Counted from the first letter of the stretch, positions 23,337 through 35,084 are shown. The stretch: 64,000 nucleotides of DNA from Mitragyna speciosa (GCA_024721245.1 CM045558.1:9340876-9404875), one strand, 5' to 3'. Made by a program: numbers and translations. Notes: a model not told the origin generated them from the letters alone.

Positions 23337-23935
23337 GTGCAATGGGTGGTTTTCCAACCTTAAATTCACAAAAATACTTAATTGATTTCTTGCCACTGCA
23401 AGAAATTTTTAAGCGCATTAATGAAATCTTAATGCATGGGCATTAAGACTATGTTGTACCTAATCACATGCATATATATCGTCATTAATACTTAATGCTT
23501 ATTTTAAATAATATATTATAACGAAACTGCTACCAGCTTAAAGGATGATATCTCAATTTTTTGTACATATGCATTAGTACCGTAATGCACTCATTAGTTA
23601 CCCTTTATTTTCCACCTTTTATTTTAACTCTCCACATTTCAAGATTGGAAGATTGTATAGTTTCTTTTTAGCTTTAACACATCTTCGATTATGGCTTCTT
23701 TTACATCATTTAAAAATTCCAAACAATATGTATGACTGTCAAGGCATATGTTAGGATAATTCTTACACATGTTAAAATAAACAACTAATACATTGCATTA
23801 AATAAAAAAAAGACACAAAATAGCCCATCAAATCTTGACACGTGAGGGTTTGCAATGAAAAGGTTAAAAAGTGTAGAAATCAATTAGGTATTTTTGCAGG
23901 TTTAAGATTGAAAACCACCGATTGACTTGAATAAA
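23337..23935. mobile_element. Candidate MITE with imperfect terminal inverted repeats
   Basis: About 55 bp around 23342-23396 (GGTGGTTTTCCAACCTTAAA ... CAAAAATACTTAATTGATTT) is repeated in inverted orientation at 23868-23930 (AAATCAATTAGGTATTTTTG ... GAAAACCACC). The roughly 470-bp interior is AT-rich and non-coding. No clean target duplication could be identified, so the superfamily cannot be named. Confidence 0.5.
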
Positions 23936-23999
23936 AAATCAATGCTGGTTTTTTTTAGCAGCATGTTGTTGACAATTACTTCAATGTTGCACATCCTAG

Positions 24000-24900
24000 C
24001 TACTAGTTAAAGACTTTCTCCACCATTATCTGGTACATCTCCTGCATTTGTTAATCCAAATAGCATGATTGATAACATTATACATCTAACTCATTCCAAG
24101 AAATAGAATCCACTAATAGGTAAATAAATGAAAATGGATAATAGTTCTTTGGTAAAACTTTGTTCAAGCTAGTAAAGTCGATGGACATGCTTCATTTGCC
24201 TCCTAATTTAGGAACCATTACTAAATTAGCTATATATAAAGGCTATTTCTCTTTTTTGCTTCTAGGAGATTGCAAAGTTTTTCTTCTATGATCTTACTTA
24301 TTTCCTTTTCAAAGTTCATCTACATGACAGTTTTATAACCTGGATTTGCATTAGTGGTGTTGTACAATAGTGGTACTAATTCCAAGAATGTCTAATGAAA
24401 TCTATAAGAAGATATCTTCAAATTTTTTTAACCAATAAATGAATCAGCTTTTCAATTCTAGAGACAACAATTTGTCTATCTTGAACTTATTACCAACCTC
24501 TTTATTTCCTAGGGAGATTTCCTCCAACTTTATTATTGGCTTTCTTTTCTAGTCCTTTGTCTTTAACTTCCTTGCAAATTGTGATGTTATTTCTAGGGAT
24601 CTAACTATGGTCCTTTAAAGATGATCAAAGAGATGGTACTTTGTTATTTTGATTGTTGCAGCTATTAATATTTGAACGATCTCCTAGGGGACTTGTGCTA
24701 ATTTGTTAATAATTTCTTTTGTTGATTAGCACTTGAATTATGTACCTACTGGAGTAAGTATTTCCTACTATGTCTAAAGGAATGATCCTCTTGTTGAGAG
24801 AAGTGCAATGGGTTAGAAATAGACTAGTTTGGAGTGGCTCAAAGAAATATTGATAGACTCCAATACAACATTCCTTTTGTTAATTGTACTTGTCTTCTGC
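24000..24900 (-). pseudogene. Ty3/gypsy pol (protease-RT junction) remnant
   Basis: The minus strand gives a decayed reading typical of the start of gypsy reverse transcriptase: LKKFEDIFL around 24420, a VPKLGGK motif near 24215, and MLFGLTNAG near 24060 (family: PFGLKNAGA). A stretch between the last two motifs is missing. Many stops are present. No LTRs could be assigned to it. Confidence 0.55.
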
Positions 24901-25015
24901 TCTGCTGATGATAATAGTTGGCTTTTTGTTAGCTTCCTATAAATGGTGCCTGAATGTTAATATCAAAATTCAAAAATAGCTAACTATTGAACTTGAAAGA
25001 CTTTTAAGATAAGAG

Positions 25016-25882
25016 CGATACGAGTAAGGCCAAAAACCCAATGATAATCCTTGTTGCAATCCCTTAAAAATCTACTCCCAGCACAAGTTTGATTCATCCA
25101 AGAATCGTCCTCAATATCAGGTGTAAATTAACTACAATTACACACAAGGAAGGTAGAAACTAATTTAACGATAAAGAAACTTAGACCCAAATTAAAGGAT
25201 AGATAGAACCTACGCTATAGTTATTGACCTACAAGAAATCTTGATAAGGCCTAAGAAAGTTCTTCACAAAGAACTTAAAAGGAAAATCTCAAAATCAATA
25301 TTACTAATCATCCAATAATAGAAAACATATAATAATTGGCCTAATATAGGCACAAAGATGGTAGAAATTGTTTATGGAAAGTAGAAAACTTAATACAACT
25401 CAAAAACCAAACAAATCATAAAAATATTACAAAAATTATAAAAATTTGTACATGAGCCAAAATTCACCCTACAACCACCATTTTAAAGAGTAGCCATGGG
25501 TCCAGCCAGGTGTGGTTGCCCCCATGACTGCTCTTTGGAAGGCAGTCGACAACTTCTTATCCTAAGGTTTTCTTCCATCTTCAAGGCCTCCAAGTCTTCC
25601 TCAACATTTTGTAATATGATCCAGTTTGATAGAGCATTAAGATCATCTCAAATACATCCCTTGAATTGCATCTCTATGAACAAAACTTGAAAAACTTGCT
25701 TTCCATACTTGAGCTCAACCCTTCCTGGCAACCCTTCAAATATTTGCTTAAAGGCTTGAGAATAGCATAAATCCTTAAAAACTCTATATCTTCTTTTATC
25801 AACATGCTTGTAACGTGCTGATGCAACTTGGACTCCATCTTCAACATGTTTGAAGCATTTTGATGCTCTTATATTCTTATCA
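25016..25882 (-). repeat. 3' LTR of the gypsy element
   Basis: 867 bp matching 31824-32725 along its length, with many substitutions and indels. On the minus strand it starts TGATAAGAATATAAGAGC. A 114-codon minus-strand frame inside it (25648-25992) crosses the LTR boundary and is not a gene. Confidence 0.85.
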
Positions 25883-26699
25883 TTTCCTCCCTCATCAAGA
25901 AGATTCATCGTTGAATCACTTATACCATAAAAGATTACATTCATAATATAGATAATATTAATCATGGCATAATATTTACTTAATAGCTTCATATTGCAGG
26001 CATCATCATAATTCTTCTCAAAACTTGAATGAACTTATGATCTTCGTATGGCCATTGACATTTTGCCAGGGAGGGATTCTATTTCTCAAGTACATGAAGC
26101 CAACACTTAAATAACTCAGCACAAAAGTATGAGAAAACATAGAAATAACTATCACATGCAAACTTACTAATAGTTATATAATCACAACTTAAAGCACTAA
26201 ACAAACCATGACCTAAAAACACACTAGATATTGGAATAACCCGACCATAAATTAAACCAACAATTTAATGCAAATCCATAAACAAGTATAGATTTAATAT
26301 TAGAAAACACAATGAAAACCATCAAACCAAAGATTGGCAAAGCTTAAATTACTGAAGGATGCATCGATAAATATGAATTTTGACCAACTTATTGAGGGGA
26401 CTAAATGCATACTTAACACCTCTTAAAAGTATCATCTCTTGTGGTATGTCTTTTTGAATTATACTAGAAATGAGTTGCACAAGAGAAACATCCATAACAT
26501 GCAAATAGAGGTTAAGTGGTTTAGTATGAAAATAATCATTCTCATACAATTGCCGTACTTTTTTGCTACTCTTAACCTCACTTTTCCTAATAAGAATAGC
26601 CACTCTTCCCTCATTTTTTTTCCCTTGCCACTCTTAGACAATTCTCTTTCATACTCATCAGCCCATGACACTTCTCCTTTTTATTGTTTCTCTTTTACA

Positions 26700-27317
26700 T
26701 TCCTTTAATGCTCACAAGCCTTTCCTTCCTCATCCTACACTTCTCCTCTATTCTAACTTGATCTTTATGAGCTTTAGAAAGTGTTAGTATTGCCAAAATA
26801 ATACTACTCTCTTCCTATACCAAAGAATACGTATTTTTAAACCCATCATAGATCACCTTCCTATCGTACTATCAAGAATGCTCCAATGCCTCCATAGGTG
26901 TAATATCACACATCACCTTATGATGATATTTTCCAATCGAAAATGCTACTTCTACTTACTTGGTAACCTTCAACTCCTACTATTCTTCAAATACTACAGA
27001 TTGTACAGTTGAGGATGTGTAACTTCTCTTCCATCATATACCTTATTGTCTGCAAATTGGGCCTTCCATATGAAGTGCTTAAACCAATGTTAGACATCTT
27101 TGATTTGAGTTGTTTCTCAACTTTCTTTGCCTTTTGACATAATGTTGCAACTCAACAATCTCTTAAATCTCTTGGTTTAGCCCAATTATAAATATTGCCA
27201 TAGTTGCTTCATGATCCTCCCTTATGTTAGTTTGGATTATCCCCATCTTCATCTCTTTATAGTACTCATTTACACTCTTTGATCCTTGCTTTAATGATTG
27301 AAGCTTGCTATGTAGGA
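26700..27317 (-). pseudogene. Gypsy gag C-terminal part and retropepsin-region remnant
   Basis: From 27317 downward the minus strand reads LHSKLQSLKQGSKSVNEYYK, then REDHEATMAIFIIGLNQEI, the C-terminal half of a gypsy gag. It resumes as AFSIGKYHHKVMCDITPMEA and YDRKVIYDGFKNTYSLV around 26960-26810, which belongs to the end of the retropepsin region. The zinc knuckle and the protease active site between them are missing or unrecognisable. In-frame stops are frequent. Confidence 0.8.
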
Positions 27318-27689
27318 CTTTGTGTAACGCCATAGAAATTCACATCAAAACCCATTTAATTCATGTTATGTCCATTAGTAGAAAAAAAAGAAAGAGAGAG
27401 AAGAAAAGAAAAGGAAAACCGAAATGCATTTTATAAGGAGATTTCTTTTATTTAGGGTTTAGTGTTAATCTTTGATTTATTAGTTGGAAGATTTCTTAAG
27501 TAAATTAGGTTAAGTAAATGAGATTCTTTCATGATTAAGTGGGACACCTAAGTACCCAATTTGAATTAATTTCATTGGATCATTAGTTTATAATAGTGTT
27601 TAATTTTGACTACTTCATCCTACCATTTTCTAGTCTTTTGACTAATTGAACTTTAGCTCAATTTTATCCAAAAAAATTTCACTTATTTT

Positions 27690-28330
27690 GTTGCTTTCTT
27701 TTCTTTCTTCTTGGCCAAATTTTCTTCTTCTTTTCTCTCCTCTTGGCCGAAATTATTCTCCCTATTTTTCTCTCTTTTTGCTTTAATTTTGTGCCATAAA
27801 GTTTGTTAATTACTAGGAGATAAATGATTAAAATCATCACCAATCAACATTAACCAAGTTAGCCATTATTTCATTAAAAGCATACAACCTAACATGACTC
27901 TTGTCTTGCTATAATTGGTCATTCTTTTCCCCATTATTTTCTTTATTTCTTTTCTATTTTCTTGGCCTATTTCTTTTCTCTTTTGCTTCATCATGGCCGG
28001 CCCTCCCTACTCTCTTTTCCTCTCTTTTGCTTTAAAAATTGATGTCATAAAGCTTGTTAATTGTTAAGTGATAAGTGATTAAAAATTTGCACCAATCATA
28101 TTTAACCAACTAGCAACTATTATGTCAAAATATCTAAACCCTAGTATGACTTTTGGCTAGCTTTAATTGGTTGCACTTTCTTCCATTATTCTTTTCATTT
28201 CTTATCTACTTTCTTGACCAATTTCTCTTCCATTTCTTTAGCTCCTTGGCCGGCCCCTCTTGTGCTCTCTTTCTACTCTCTTTTGTTTTCATTTTCTTGA
28301 ACTTTCTCTCCAAATTTTGGTCATCTCCAC
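27690..28330. repeat. About 245-bp unit in roughly 2.5 tandem copies within the solo LTR
   Basis: A block of C/T-rich sequence with TTGGCC(GGCC), then a stretch like CATAAAG-TTGTTAATT, then CACCAATCA-TTAACCAA, recurs with a period of roughly 240-255 bp starting near 27690, 27931 and 28185. The other solo LTR of the family shows only one recognisable copy. Confidence 0.6.
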
Positions 28331-28877
28331 CATAGAAAGTGAGCTCAACTTCTTCCTAAGCAAAGTTCTAAGCTTGTTTGAGGTATTTACTATGAACTTT
28401 TGCTATTGATTTCAAGTTTTATTTAACTTTTGTTCAAGTTTTATACTAGGTACTTGTTATTAGTACTTGAAGATTTAAGCTTGAAATGAAATTTTATTTG
28501 TTAGATAAAGTGTTCTCATGGTTAGATAGACTAGTATATAGCATTTAAACCTTGAAATAATATGTATTATATGATGAATGGTTGAAGAAACTTGGGCTTG
28601 AAATATTGGATTTGAGTGGAATTTTGAGTGAAATTAAGTTTGATTTAAATATAGAAGCTATAGAACTTGTTGGGAATTTGATTGGTTGGTTGATTTCTTG
28701 CAGGTAAAATTTTTGGGTAGTCTGATTTTAAGGGGAGATGCTGCCGAAATTTCGGTAAAACCTAAAAAATAAAAGTGATTAGGCTATGATTTAAAGTTAT
28801 ATAAGCTGTAATTTAGTGATTAGAACGTGCAGAAATTTCCGTAGACAAGCTATTAGTGAATTGAACATTTCCGAGCA

Positions 28878-28975
28878 AAACCCTAGAAAGTTAGAAAACC
28901 CTAATTTTGAAAACCCTAAACCCTAGGGTAAAACCCTAAACTTCAAAACCCTAGAAATTAAACCCTAGAACGACT
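28878..28975. repeat. Cluster of telomere-like AAACCCTA motifs
   Basis: Around nine CCCTA motifs occur within about 100 bp, two of them in true tandem (AACCCTAAACCCTAGGG). Plant telomeres are CCCTAAA repeats, and single copies (telo-boxes) also act in promoters. Because the cluster lies inside an LTR, it is best read as LTR sequence and not as a telomere relic. Confidence 0.6.
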
Positions 28976-30156
28976 TGGGATATTTCTCGAATTTTCTTAT
29001 TAAATTACTTAGATTTTAGTCAGGTTTTTATATGACTATTTTCTTTTAAATTTCAGGATCTGGAAGTAATTCTCAACCATTTCACGAAATCTTTTCTTAG
29101 GTACTTCAGGTGAGTGTTCTTATGTGTGCATGATGCATGAAATGCCATGTAATACTTGACATTATTATTTCGATGCATGAAATGATATGTTATACTTGAC
29201 ATGATTATCTAATGAAATCTGTTACTTGAGGAAAGATGTGTACTTTATCGCATCTATTCCGTAATGTGTTACATGCTTTCACTATCCAATGTGTTACTTG
29301 TGCGCGAGACTTCCGTGACTAACTTTACCGTTACTTCACGGATAGTCAACCTAGATAGACTTGGGAGGATATAAGGTGCTGGGTGTTTTAGGGCATGTTG
29401 TTCTTTCCCCTTGAGTTGTGAATCCTCAAAGAGGCCAACTCCGGATTGAACTTTCTTGCGTGTTGGCCCTCCAAGGTCAAGATTCCTCCCTGGATATGGT
29501 AGCCTGTACGGAGGTTATAAGGTGAACGGTGGTTAGGGCTTGCTTGTTAATACTGGCATGACCTTTGGTAAAGACTTGAGCTATTATCTCGGTCCTAACG
29601 TCATGGTTACATGATCGGTACTTGCTTCTCCTGCGATTGAGCTTGCTCCCGTAGTTGAGCATTGTATTCGCCATTGACTACTTGTTAATTAAATTGTTCA
29701 TACCCTGCTTATTTAATCTTGTCAATTATTTTATTCTATAAAATAATAAATTCTTGGTATGGTTGCATGACTTGGGCACTCACTGGGCTATTATAGCTCA
29801 TCCCGTTCATTTGTTTTCTTTAACCAGGTTTCCCAAAATACTAAAGCTGGAAAAGCTGCTTTTGGATATAGTAAATGTTTTGTTTCATGTATTTTGATAG
29901 CCTAATTGTGTGGGCTTTTATTGTAAATACTATGTATATTTTGAGATGTAAACTTCTTGTGATACTTGTACTTTCGAATGAATTAAATGAATGTATTTCA
30001 TTGTGCATGTATTTCATTATGAATGTATTTCATTTTGGGTTAAGTACACTTGGATGTTCCGAGTGAGTGCGTGATTTGAGTCCTGGCGAGAGCCAGGCAG
30101 GCAGTCCGCTAAGCCCTTTGGTGCGCCTCTGGATAAGGTGGGGCTGTCACACTTTG

Positions 30157-30600
30157 TAGCAGTGGCTAGATACGAATCTCCTCCTCATCATAGTTTTCAT
30201 ATCTTCCCAAGTTTGAATGGACCTCTAATCATATCTTTGCCTATTACGAACCAACTGATCCTATTAGATGTTCATGTAGTCAATGAACTCCACTGCTGCC
30301 CACTAAATCATCTTCTCTTGAGAATAATTGTGATAGTCAAAGATGTATTCTTTCTTCTGCTCCCATTCTAAGTACAATTCAAGATCACTAAACCTTCATT
30401 TTGATGCTTTTGAGATTGCCATCACAGATATGATCACCCCGCCTATGCCTTCTTCGATTTGCTTCCCTATGAGCAATTTCATCCATGTCCTCATCTTCAA
30501 ATCTAAGAATTCTGGAAGCTTTAACCTCGGATGAATTCTCCATACTATCCATCCATACCTCCAATCTATCAAACATCTTGCTATATACTCTAGTTTGACC
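30157..30600 (-). pseudogene. Gypsy gag N-terminal and central part
   Basis: Minus-strand reading: a charged block DEIAHREANRRRHRRGD near 30490-30440, GNLKSIKMKV, then DLELYLEWEQKKEYIFDYHN (about 30380-30310), WAAVEFIDYM and TWEDMKTMMRRRFVSSHCYK up to 30157. This is a common plant gypsy gag pattern (LEWExKxxxxF, RRRFVxxxYxxL). The codon after CYK begins the target duplication CTTTG where the solo LTR is inserted, and the reading resumes at 27317. Stops are scattered. Confidence 0.82.
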
Positions 30601-31823
30601 ATTCCCACCTTATTTTGATCTTGCATGACCTTGATGAAAATTTGATTAAAGGGCCAGTACCTTCTCTCTCCATATTGGATAAAGCCTGCTGAAAAAGTTA
30701 GTAACAAAGAAATAAAGTCCTTACACACTTCCAGGTGTATGCACTCACTCTCGTGCATCACTCACCCTAGGCTTTTACCCGATAATGTACGTACCTCTTT
30801 GCCTTTTACCACTTAATTTCCTCTTATGATTTTTTAAGAAAAACCTAGCAATAAACATTGCCAAATTCAAAGTCAGAATCAATAACTATAACGTTGGCTC
30901 TAGACTTAATTAAGGAATTATGATAGTAAACGAGTCTAAGGAAAAAAGGGAATAACTAGGAATTTCAAGAAAAGACTGAAGAATTGAAGATGAATCAAGA
31001 ATGGTCCAAGACAGCAAGACAAGAAATTCTTGATTTATTTTTTTGGGTGGATTTCTGGAATTTCAAAACTTTCTTGAACTTTTTGTTGAAAAGATTTTAC
31101 TTTTTCTTTCAAAGAAACAACATTTTACTTGTGTTTTTCTTTCCTTTTTCTTCAAAACACATGCTCCCTTTTTTAACGATACTTTACTTTTTTATTTTTA
31201 CAAATAGTTCAAACACTTAAAAGACCCAAGAAAGATTAAATCCTGGACTTGTGGTTCCAATAAACAAGATTCTTGAATACTTTAAATGCCAATGATACAA
31301 GAAAGCAAAATGTAAATAAAGAAACTCCACGAAACCACCAAACTAGATTCAAGAAAATCAAGAATGCAGTTTTAGGATTTTTACTGGAGCTCCAAGAAAA
31401 AAAGACTAACAATAAAAATTGAATTTTCGGTGATTTTTTATAATGATTATTCAAGAAGTCACCAAAACTTGACAACCCACGCAACAATAAGATGAAAGAA
31501 TAAAACTTTTTGGATTTCTAATGAACCCACAAAATGGATAGCAACAAGGTAGAAAAAAAACTTAAAAAAAAATGTAGAAATCGCTGGAAAGCTTAAAGAA
31601 ATAATGAAAAAATAGTGGGACATATGCAAGGGAACAATGACTCAATCAAGATTAATGAGAAAAACATGAAGGACAGTACAAAGAAACGTGGGAAACACAA
31701 GTAAAACGACACAAGAACAAGAAAAAGCAAAAGAAAAAAGGGGATATATCTAGTTTTCAAGAAAATTTTCAAGAAAGCGGATTAGATAAAACCTGAAAAC
31801 AAGAACCGTGCTCTGATACCGAT

Positions 31824-32725
31824 TGATACAAATAAGGCCAAGAACCAACCCTACAATAATCTTTATTGCAAACCCTTGAAGATCTACTTGTAGCACAAGT
31901 TTGTCTCACCTAAGAACCATCTTGAATATTAGGGTATAGATTCACTCCAATCATACAAAAGATGGATTGAAACTAATCAAATGATAAAGACATTTAGACC
32001 CAAATTAAAGAATTGATAGTACCTAAACTATAGTTGTTGACACAACAAGAAATCTTGATAAGGCCTGAGCAAGTTCTTCACAAAGAACTTAAAAGTAAAA
32101 CCTCACAAATCAATTATTAATTCAACAATGAAGAACATATAGTAGTTGGCATACTATAGGCACAAAGATGCTAGAAACTATTTATGAAAATTAGGAAACT
32201 TAATACAACACAAAAACCAAACAAATCCCGAAAATATAACAAAAATCATAAAAATCTGCAAAACTAGCATGGGGTTTCCTCCAGTCAGCCATGGGTGGCT
32301 AACCAAATTCAACCCACGACTGCCTTTCTGGAGAGTTGCCTCCTTGATGGCTCTCTGGAAGGCAACTGTGTCTTCCTTCTTTTCCAGAAGTAGGCAGCTT
32401 CCACATCAGCTGCGAGTAGCCTCTTATCCTAGGGTTTTCTTCCATTTTTAAGACCTCCAAGTCTTCCTCAATATTTGATAATATGATCCATTTTGATTGC
32501 ATCACCATTAATAAAACTTGAAAGACTTGCTTTGCACACATAAGCTCAACTCTTGCTGACAACTCTTGTTAGCAATCCTTCAAATCCTTGTTCAAAGGCT
32601 TGAGCATAGTATGAATGCTTGAAAAATCCATATCCTTTTTCATTAACATACTTGTAATGTGTTGGTGCAACTTGGATCCATCTCCAGCATGTTTGAAGTT
32701 TATTAGCACTCTTGGATTCCTATTA
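31824..32725 (-). repeat. 5' LTR of the gypsy element
   Basis: 902 bp, direct partner of 25016-25882. The primer site lies immediately inside at 31809-31820 (complement GGTATCAGAGCA). Confidence 0.85.
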
Positions 32726-34824
32726 AAGAAAGTCACTTCTGGTCTTGGTGTTTGAATCCTATGCCTATATGGTTGTTTAACTTGGAAGTAGTGAGGCTTT
32801 GCTCCAATTGCATTTTAAATGTTAGGATAGTAATTATAAGAAAAGAGAGTTTAGGAGCTCGTAAACAATATTCACAGAGAGAACTTTGTGCTTATGTTCC
32901 TGTGCATATCCTCTAGAATGTTATCTCGAGTTTATAAGCCTCTGTATTTCATTGAATTTCCTTGGACATGGATCATAGACTTTACAGGTTTCTTACTCGA
33001 TTCAGTCCAGGACATTGTTGCTTCAAGATTGGGAGAATATTTTATATATCATCAGAAGAAATTAGAGATGCCACTTCAAATATCCAAAATAACAAAAACA
33101 TTAATTTACAAACTTTGGAAGTTAAAAATGATGGTAAATTGGAAGATTTTAAAAAAATGAATAGGTGAGTGGCATAATTAAGTAATAGAAAGCATAAAAT
33201 TGATATTTAAAACTCCAACAACTATTAGTACGGAAAAAAAATGAAAAAAAAAGAAAGAAGATGTTGATACAAGTACTTGAAACATTCTAGTATCCTATTT
33301 TTCCTTTTCTTCAATTTTTTTGCTCTATAATATTACTAAACCAACATCATGTGTATTCAGTTGTCCTTTTCACATCACATGCTTTTAAGTATACTAGAAT
33401 GGACTGGTTGTACATATGTGCAGCCATTGCCAATGTTACGACTTACATGATAGATTGTAAAATAACATTAAGTTGGAAAAAAAAGTTAAATAACATCGAG
33501 TTTTAAATTATTTCCATACATTCATGCATAGGTGTTAAAGAATATCATATTTTTTAAGCTAAAATTACAAGGCAACAAGCCAAATATAAAAAAAAAAAAA
33601 AGATCTGGTGGTGTAAAATTTGTAAAGTTATGAAACATATTACCATTTAACCATTTAACATTACTAGTGAATGTTAATCTCATGAACACTTGTTCCATAA
33701 ATTTACAAGTCACAGTAGCATACTTGATCGGTACATTTGAGCACATATGGTTTACCTCAAGTTTGGCCAAAAAGCATCTCACCAGTATCATGCACTTAGC
33801 AACACATGATGGATGCTCAGATTGAAAAAACACACCACCTAAAGGAACAAAAACTTTCATATTTGCTGTCACAACATTGCATTCATAGTAGCATAAAAAC
33901 AAACCACCATCCTCATGCTTTGATCATAAATCATAGTTACCCTGCAATTTGGCTTCATGAGTGAAGTCATCTTCATTATAAATTGCTGCACCAACAAGCT
34001 CATCTTGGTCCTCGTCAATTATTTATTTTTCAACTTTGGTCAACACCAAGTCTGAATTTCTACTCATGGACCATTTCTTTGCTCTTCTCCATTCCTCATA
34101 AATATTTATTTAACAAATTCGCAGTAACATACTAACATGAGCAGAAAGAAGATTGATTACAAATACACAACATAAAATCATGCACATTCAACAGACTTAT
34201 AACACACTTTATTCCATCAGCACCAATTGCATCATTCGCTCTATTTTTTCATGGCTAGATTACACTACACTCTATTCACACGTTTATTTTAGCTTCACAT
34301 ATAGATCACTGCTTTGATACAAACCAAAACTAATATTCACTAAAAGAGTGAGTGTTGACTTTGAAATAAGTCAATTGTTTCTTATTAGTCAAAAATCATA
34401 TGTTGTATTAGTTATCTGCTAGCCTTATAACCTGTAACATCATGTCTATTCATGGAAAGTTAAGCTTGTGACAATGAATTTTCAGTTATACTAAGCATAT
34501 GATAGTGCAATTGGAAATATATTAGAGATCTTGTAAAAAATGTCATTTGAAATGACGTAACCTTAAATTTCTATATAACAATTGCTAGCTCATTTTGCAT
34601 CTAGATTTAGCAAGAAAAACATAAGGCAAATGGTTTTTTGTCCATATTGTCTCACACACAATCAATATCAAAAAAAGTCCACAAAATATTTATTGAAAAA
34701 TTGATTGAAAAATAAAAAATAAAAGGGTAAAATTTTTAACTTCCTAAAATTAATTTTCTGGGCTGTTTTTGGAATTAGATCAATTCTAAAGAAAAATACC
34801 ATGAATCACTACTTGATTACACAA
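32726..34824. other. Intergenic stretch with an unrecognised minus-strand reading frame
   Basis: Mostly AT-rich. An open frame at 32888-33168 (plus) shows no recognisable domain and could be chance. The minus-strand frame at 33600-34100 is described separately. Confidence 0.4.
33600..34100 (-). pseudogene. Unrecognised protein-coding-like fragment
   Basis: One minus-strand frame stays readable for about 165 codons with only two stops (near 34015 and 33915). It has a protein-like composition: KKWSMSRNSDLVLTKVEK, then an acidic stretch IIDEDQDELVGAAIYNEDDF, then a hydrophobic, Cys-rich part (FLCYYECNVVTANMKVFVPL, CMILVRCFLAKLEVNHMC). I do not recognise the family. It may be an exon of a decayed gene or part of an unknown transposon. 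No splice structure or start was identified. Confidence 0.35.
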
Positions 34825-35024
34825 TGTTGGTCTAACCAGCAACATCCCTGACTCAATGGGACTAACTACCCAACCTGTGGCACCAGAGGGGCCCTGGGGT
34901 GTAGCCCCTCACGCTGGCCAAATCTGGTATGGTGCTTTGCACAGCCAAGGTGGTTAAGGAAATAAATTGCACCTTCACTAATATCTATAGCTTTTGGCAC
35001 AGTGGTAAGTGCTTGATCTTGACA
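34825..35024 (+). repeat. TRIM 5' LTR
   Basis: 200 bp, TGTTGGTCTAACC to CTTGACA. It contains a D-arm/A-box-like TGGCACAGTGGTAAG (34995-35009) close to its end. Confidence 0.88.
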
Positions 35025-35057
35025 ATTGGTATCAGAGCAAGGTCACAGGTTCGAGTT
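34995..35057 (+). promoter_or_regulatory. tRNA-like A-box and B-box pair across the TRIM LTR/interior junction
   Basis: TGGCACAGTGG (34995-35005) fits the Pol III A-box consensus, and GGTTCGAGTT (35048-35057) fits the B-box except for its last base. The start-to-start spacing of about 53 is longer than in an ordinary tRNA but within the range seen in tRNA-derived SINEs. Function is inferred only from the motifs. Confidence 0.45.
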
Positions 35058-35084
35058 TCTCTAGCGCTGTTGCTGGGGAGGGAT

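Larger units (their letters stand above)
22982..25015. other. Repeat-derived stretch: MITE candidate plus gypsy pol remnant
   Basis: No host gene was found between the solo LTR and the gypsy element. The recognisable contents are listed separately (23337-23935 and 24000-24900). Confidence 0.5.
27323..30151 (-). mobile_element. Solo LTR, 2829 bp, nested in gypsy gag
   Basis: On the minus strand it starts TGTGACAGCCCCACCTTATCC and ends GGCGTTACA. CTTTG lies at both borders (27318-27322 and 30152-30156), an exact 5-bp target duplication. It is the same family as the solo LTR at 20003-22976, in opposite orientation: the shared start region, including CTCTCGCCAGGACTC and GCCCAGTGAG, is readable in both. 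It is inserted precisely between two halves of a gypsy gag that join when it is removed. It carries an internal tandem repeat at 27690-28330 and telomere-like motifs at 28878-28975. Confidence 0.9.
25016..32725 (-). mobile_element. Ty3/gypsy retrotransposon (minus strand) split by a nested solo LTR
   Basis: Direct LTRs at 25016-25882 (3' LTR) and 31824-32725 (5' LTR). The near-identical flanking 5-mers AAGAG (25011-25015) and AAGAA (32726-32730) look like an aged target duplication. On the minus strand the 5' LTR ends TGTATCA and is followed after two bases by CGGTATCAGAGC (31820-31809), a primer site of tRNA-iMet type. A pyrimidine run (TTTCCTCCCTC, 25883-25893) marks the polypurine tract. 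The interior holds gag and protease remnants but no complete pol. The solo LTR at 27323-30151 interrupts gag. Without it the element is about 4.9 kb, so it is an internally deleted copy. Confidence 0.85.

Noticed and set aside
25648..25992. 114-codon minus-strand frame considered as a gene
   Set aside because: Lies across the boundary of a gypsy 3' LTR and has no domain. It reads through non-coding LTR sequence.
28878..28975. Relic of a chromosome end or telomere fusion
   Set aside because: Motifs are mostly dispersed and lie within a bounded solo LTR with its own target duplication.
32888..33168. 90-codon plus-strand frame considered as a gypsy integrase fragment
   Set aside because: Only a vague PWxxxxDF resemblance. 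The remainder does not align with integrase and the second frame is equally open.
34995..35057. A functional tRNA gene at the TRIM junction
   Set aside because: The cloverleaf cannot be completed: the boxes are too far apart, no acceptor stem pairs, and the middle is the primer-binding site.
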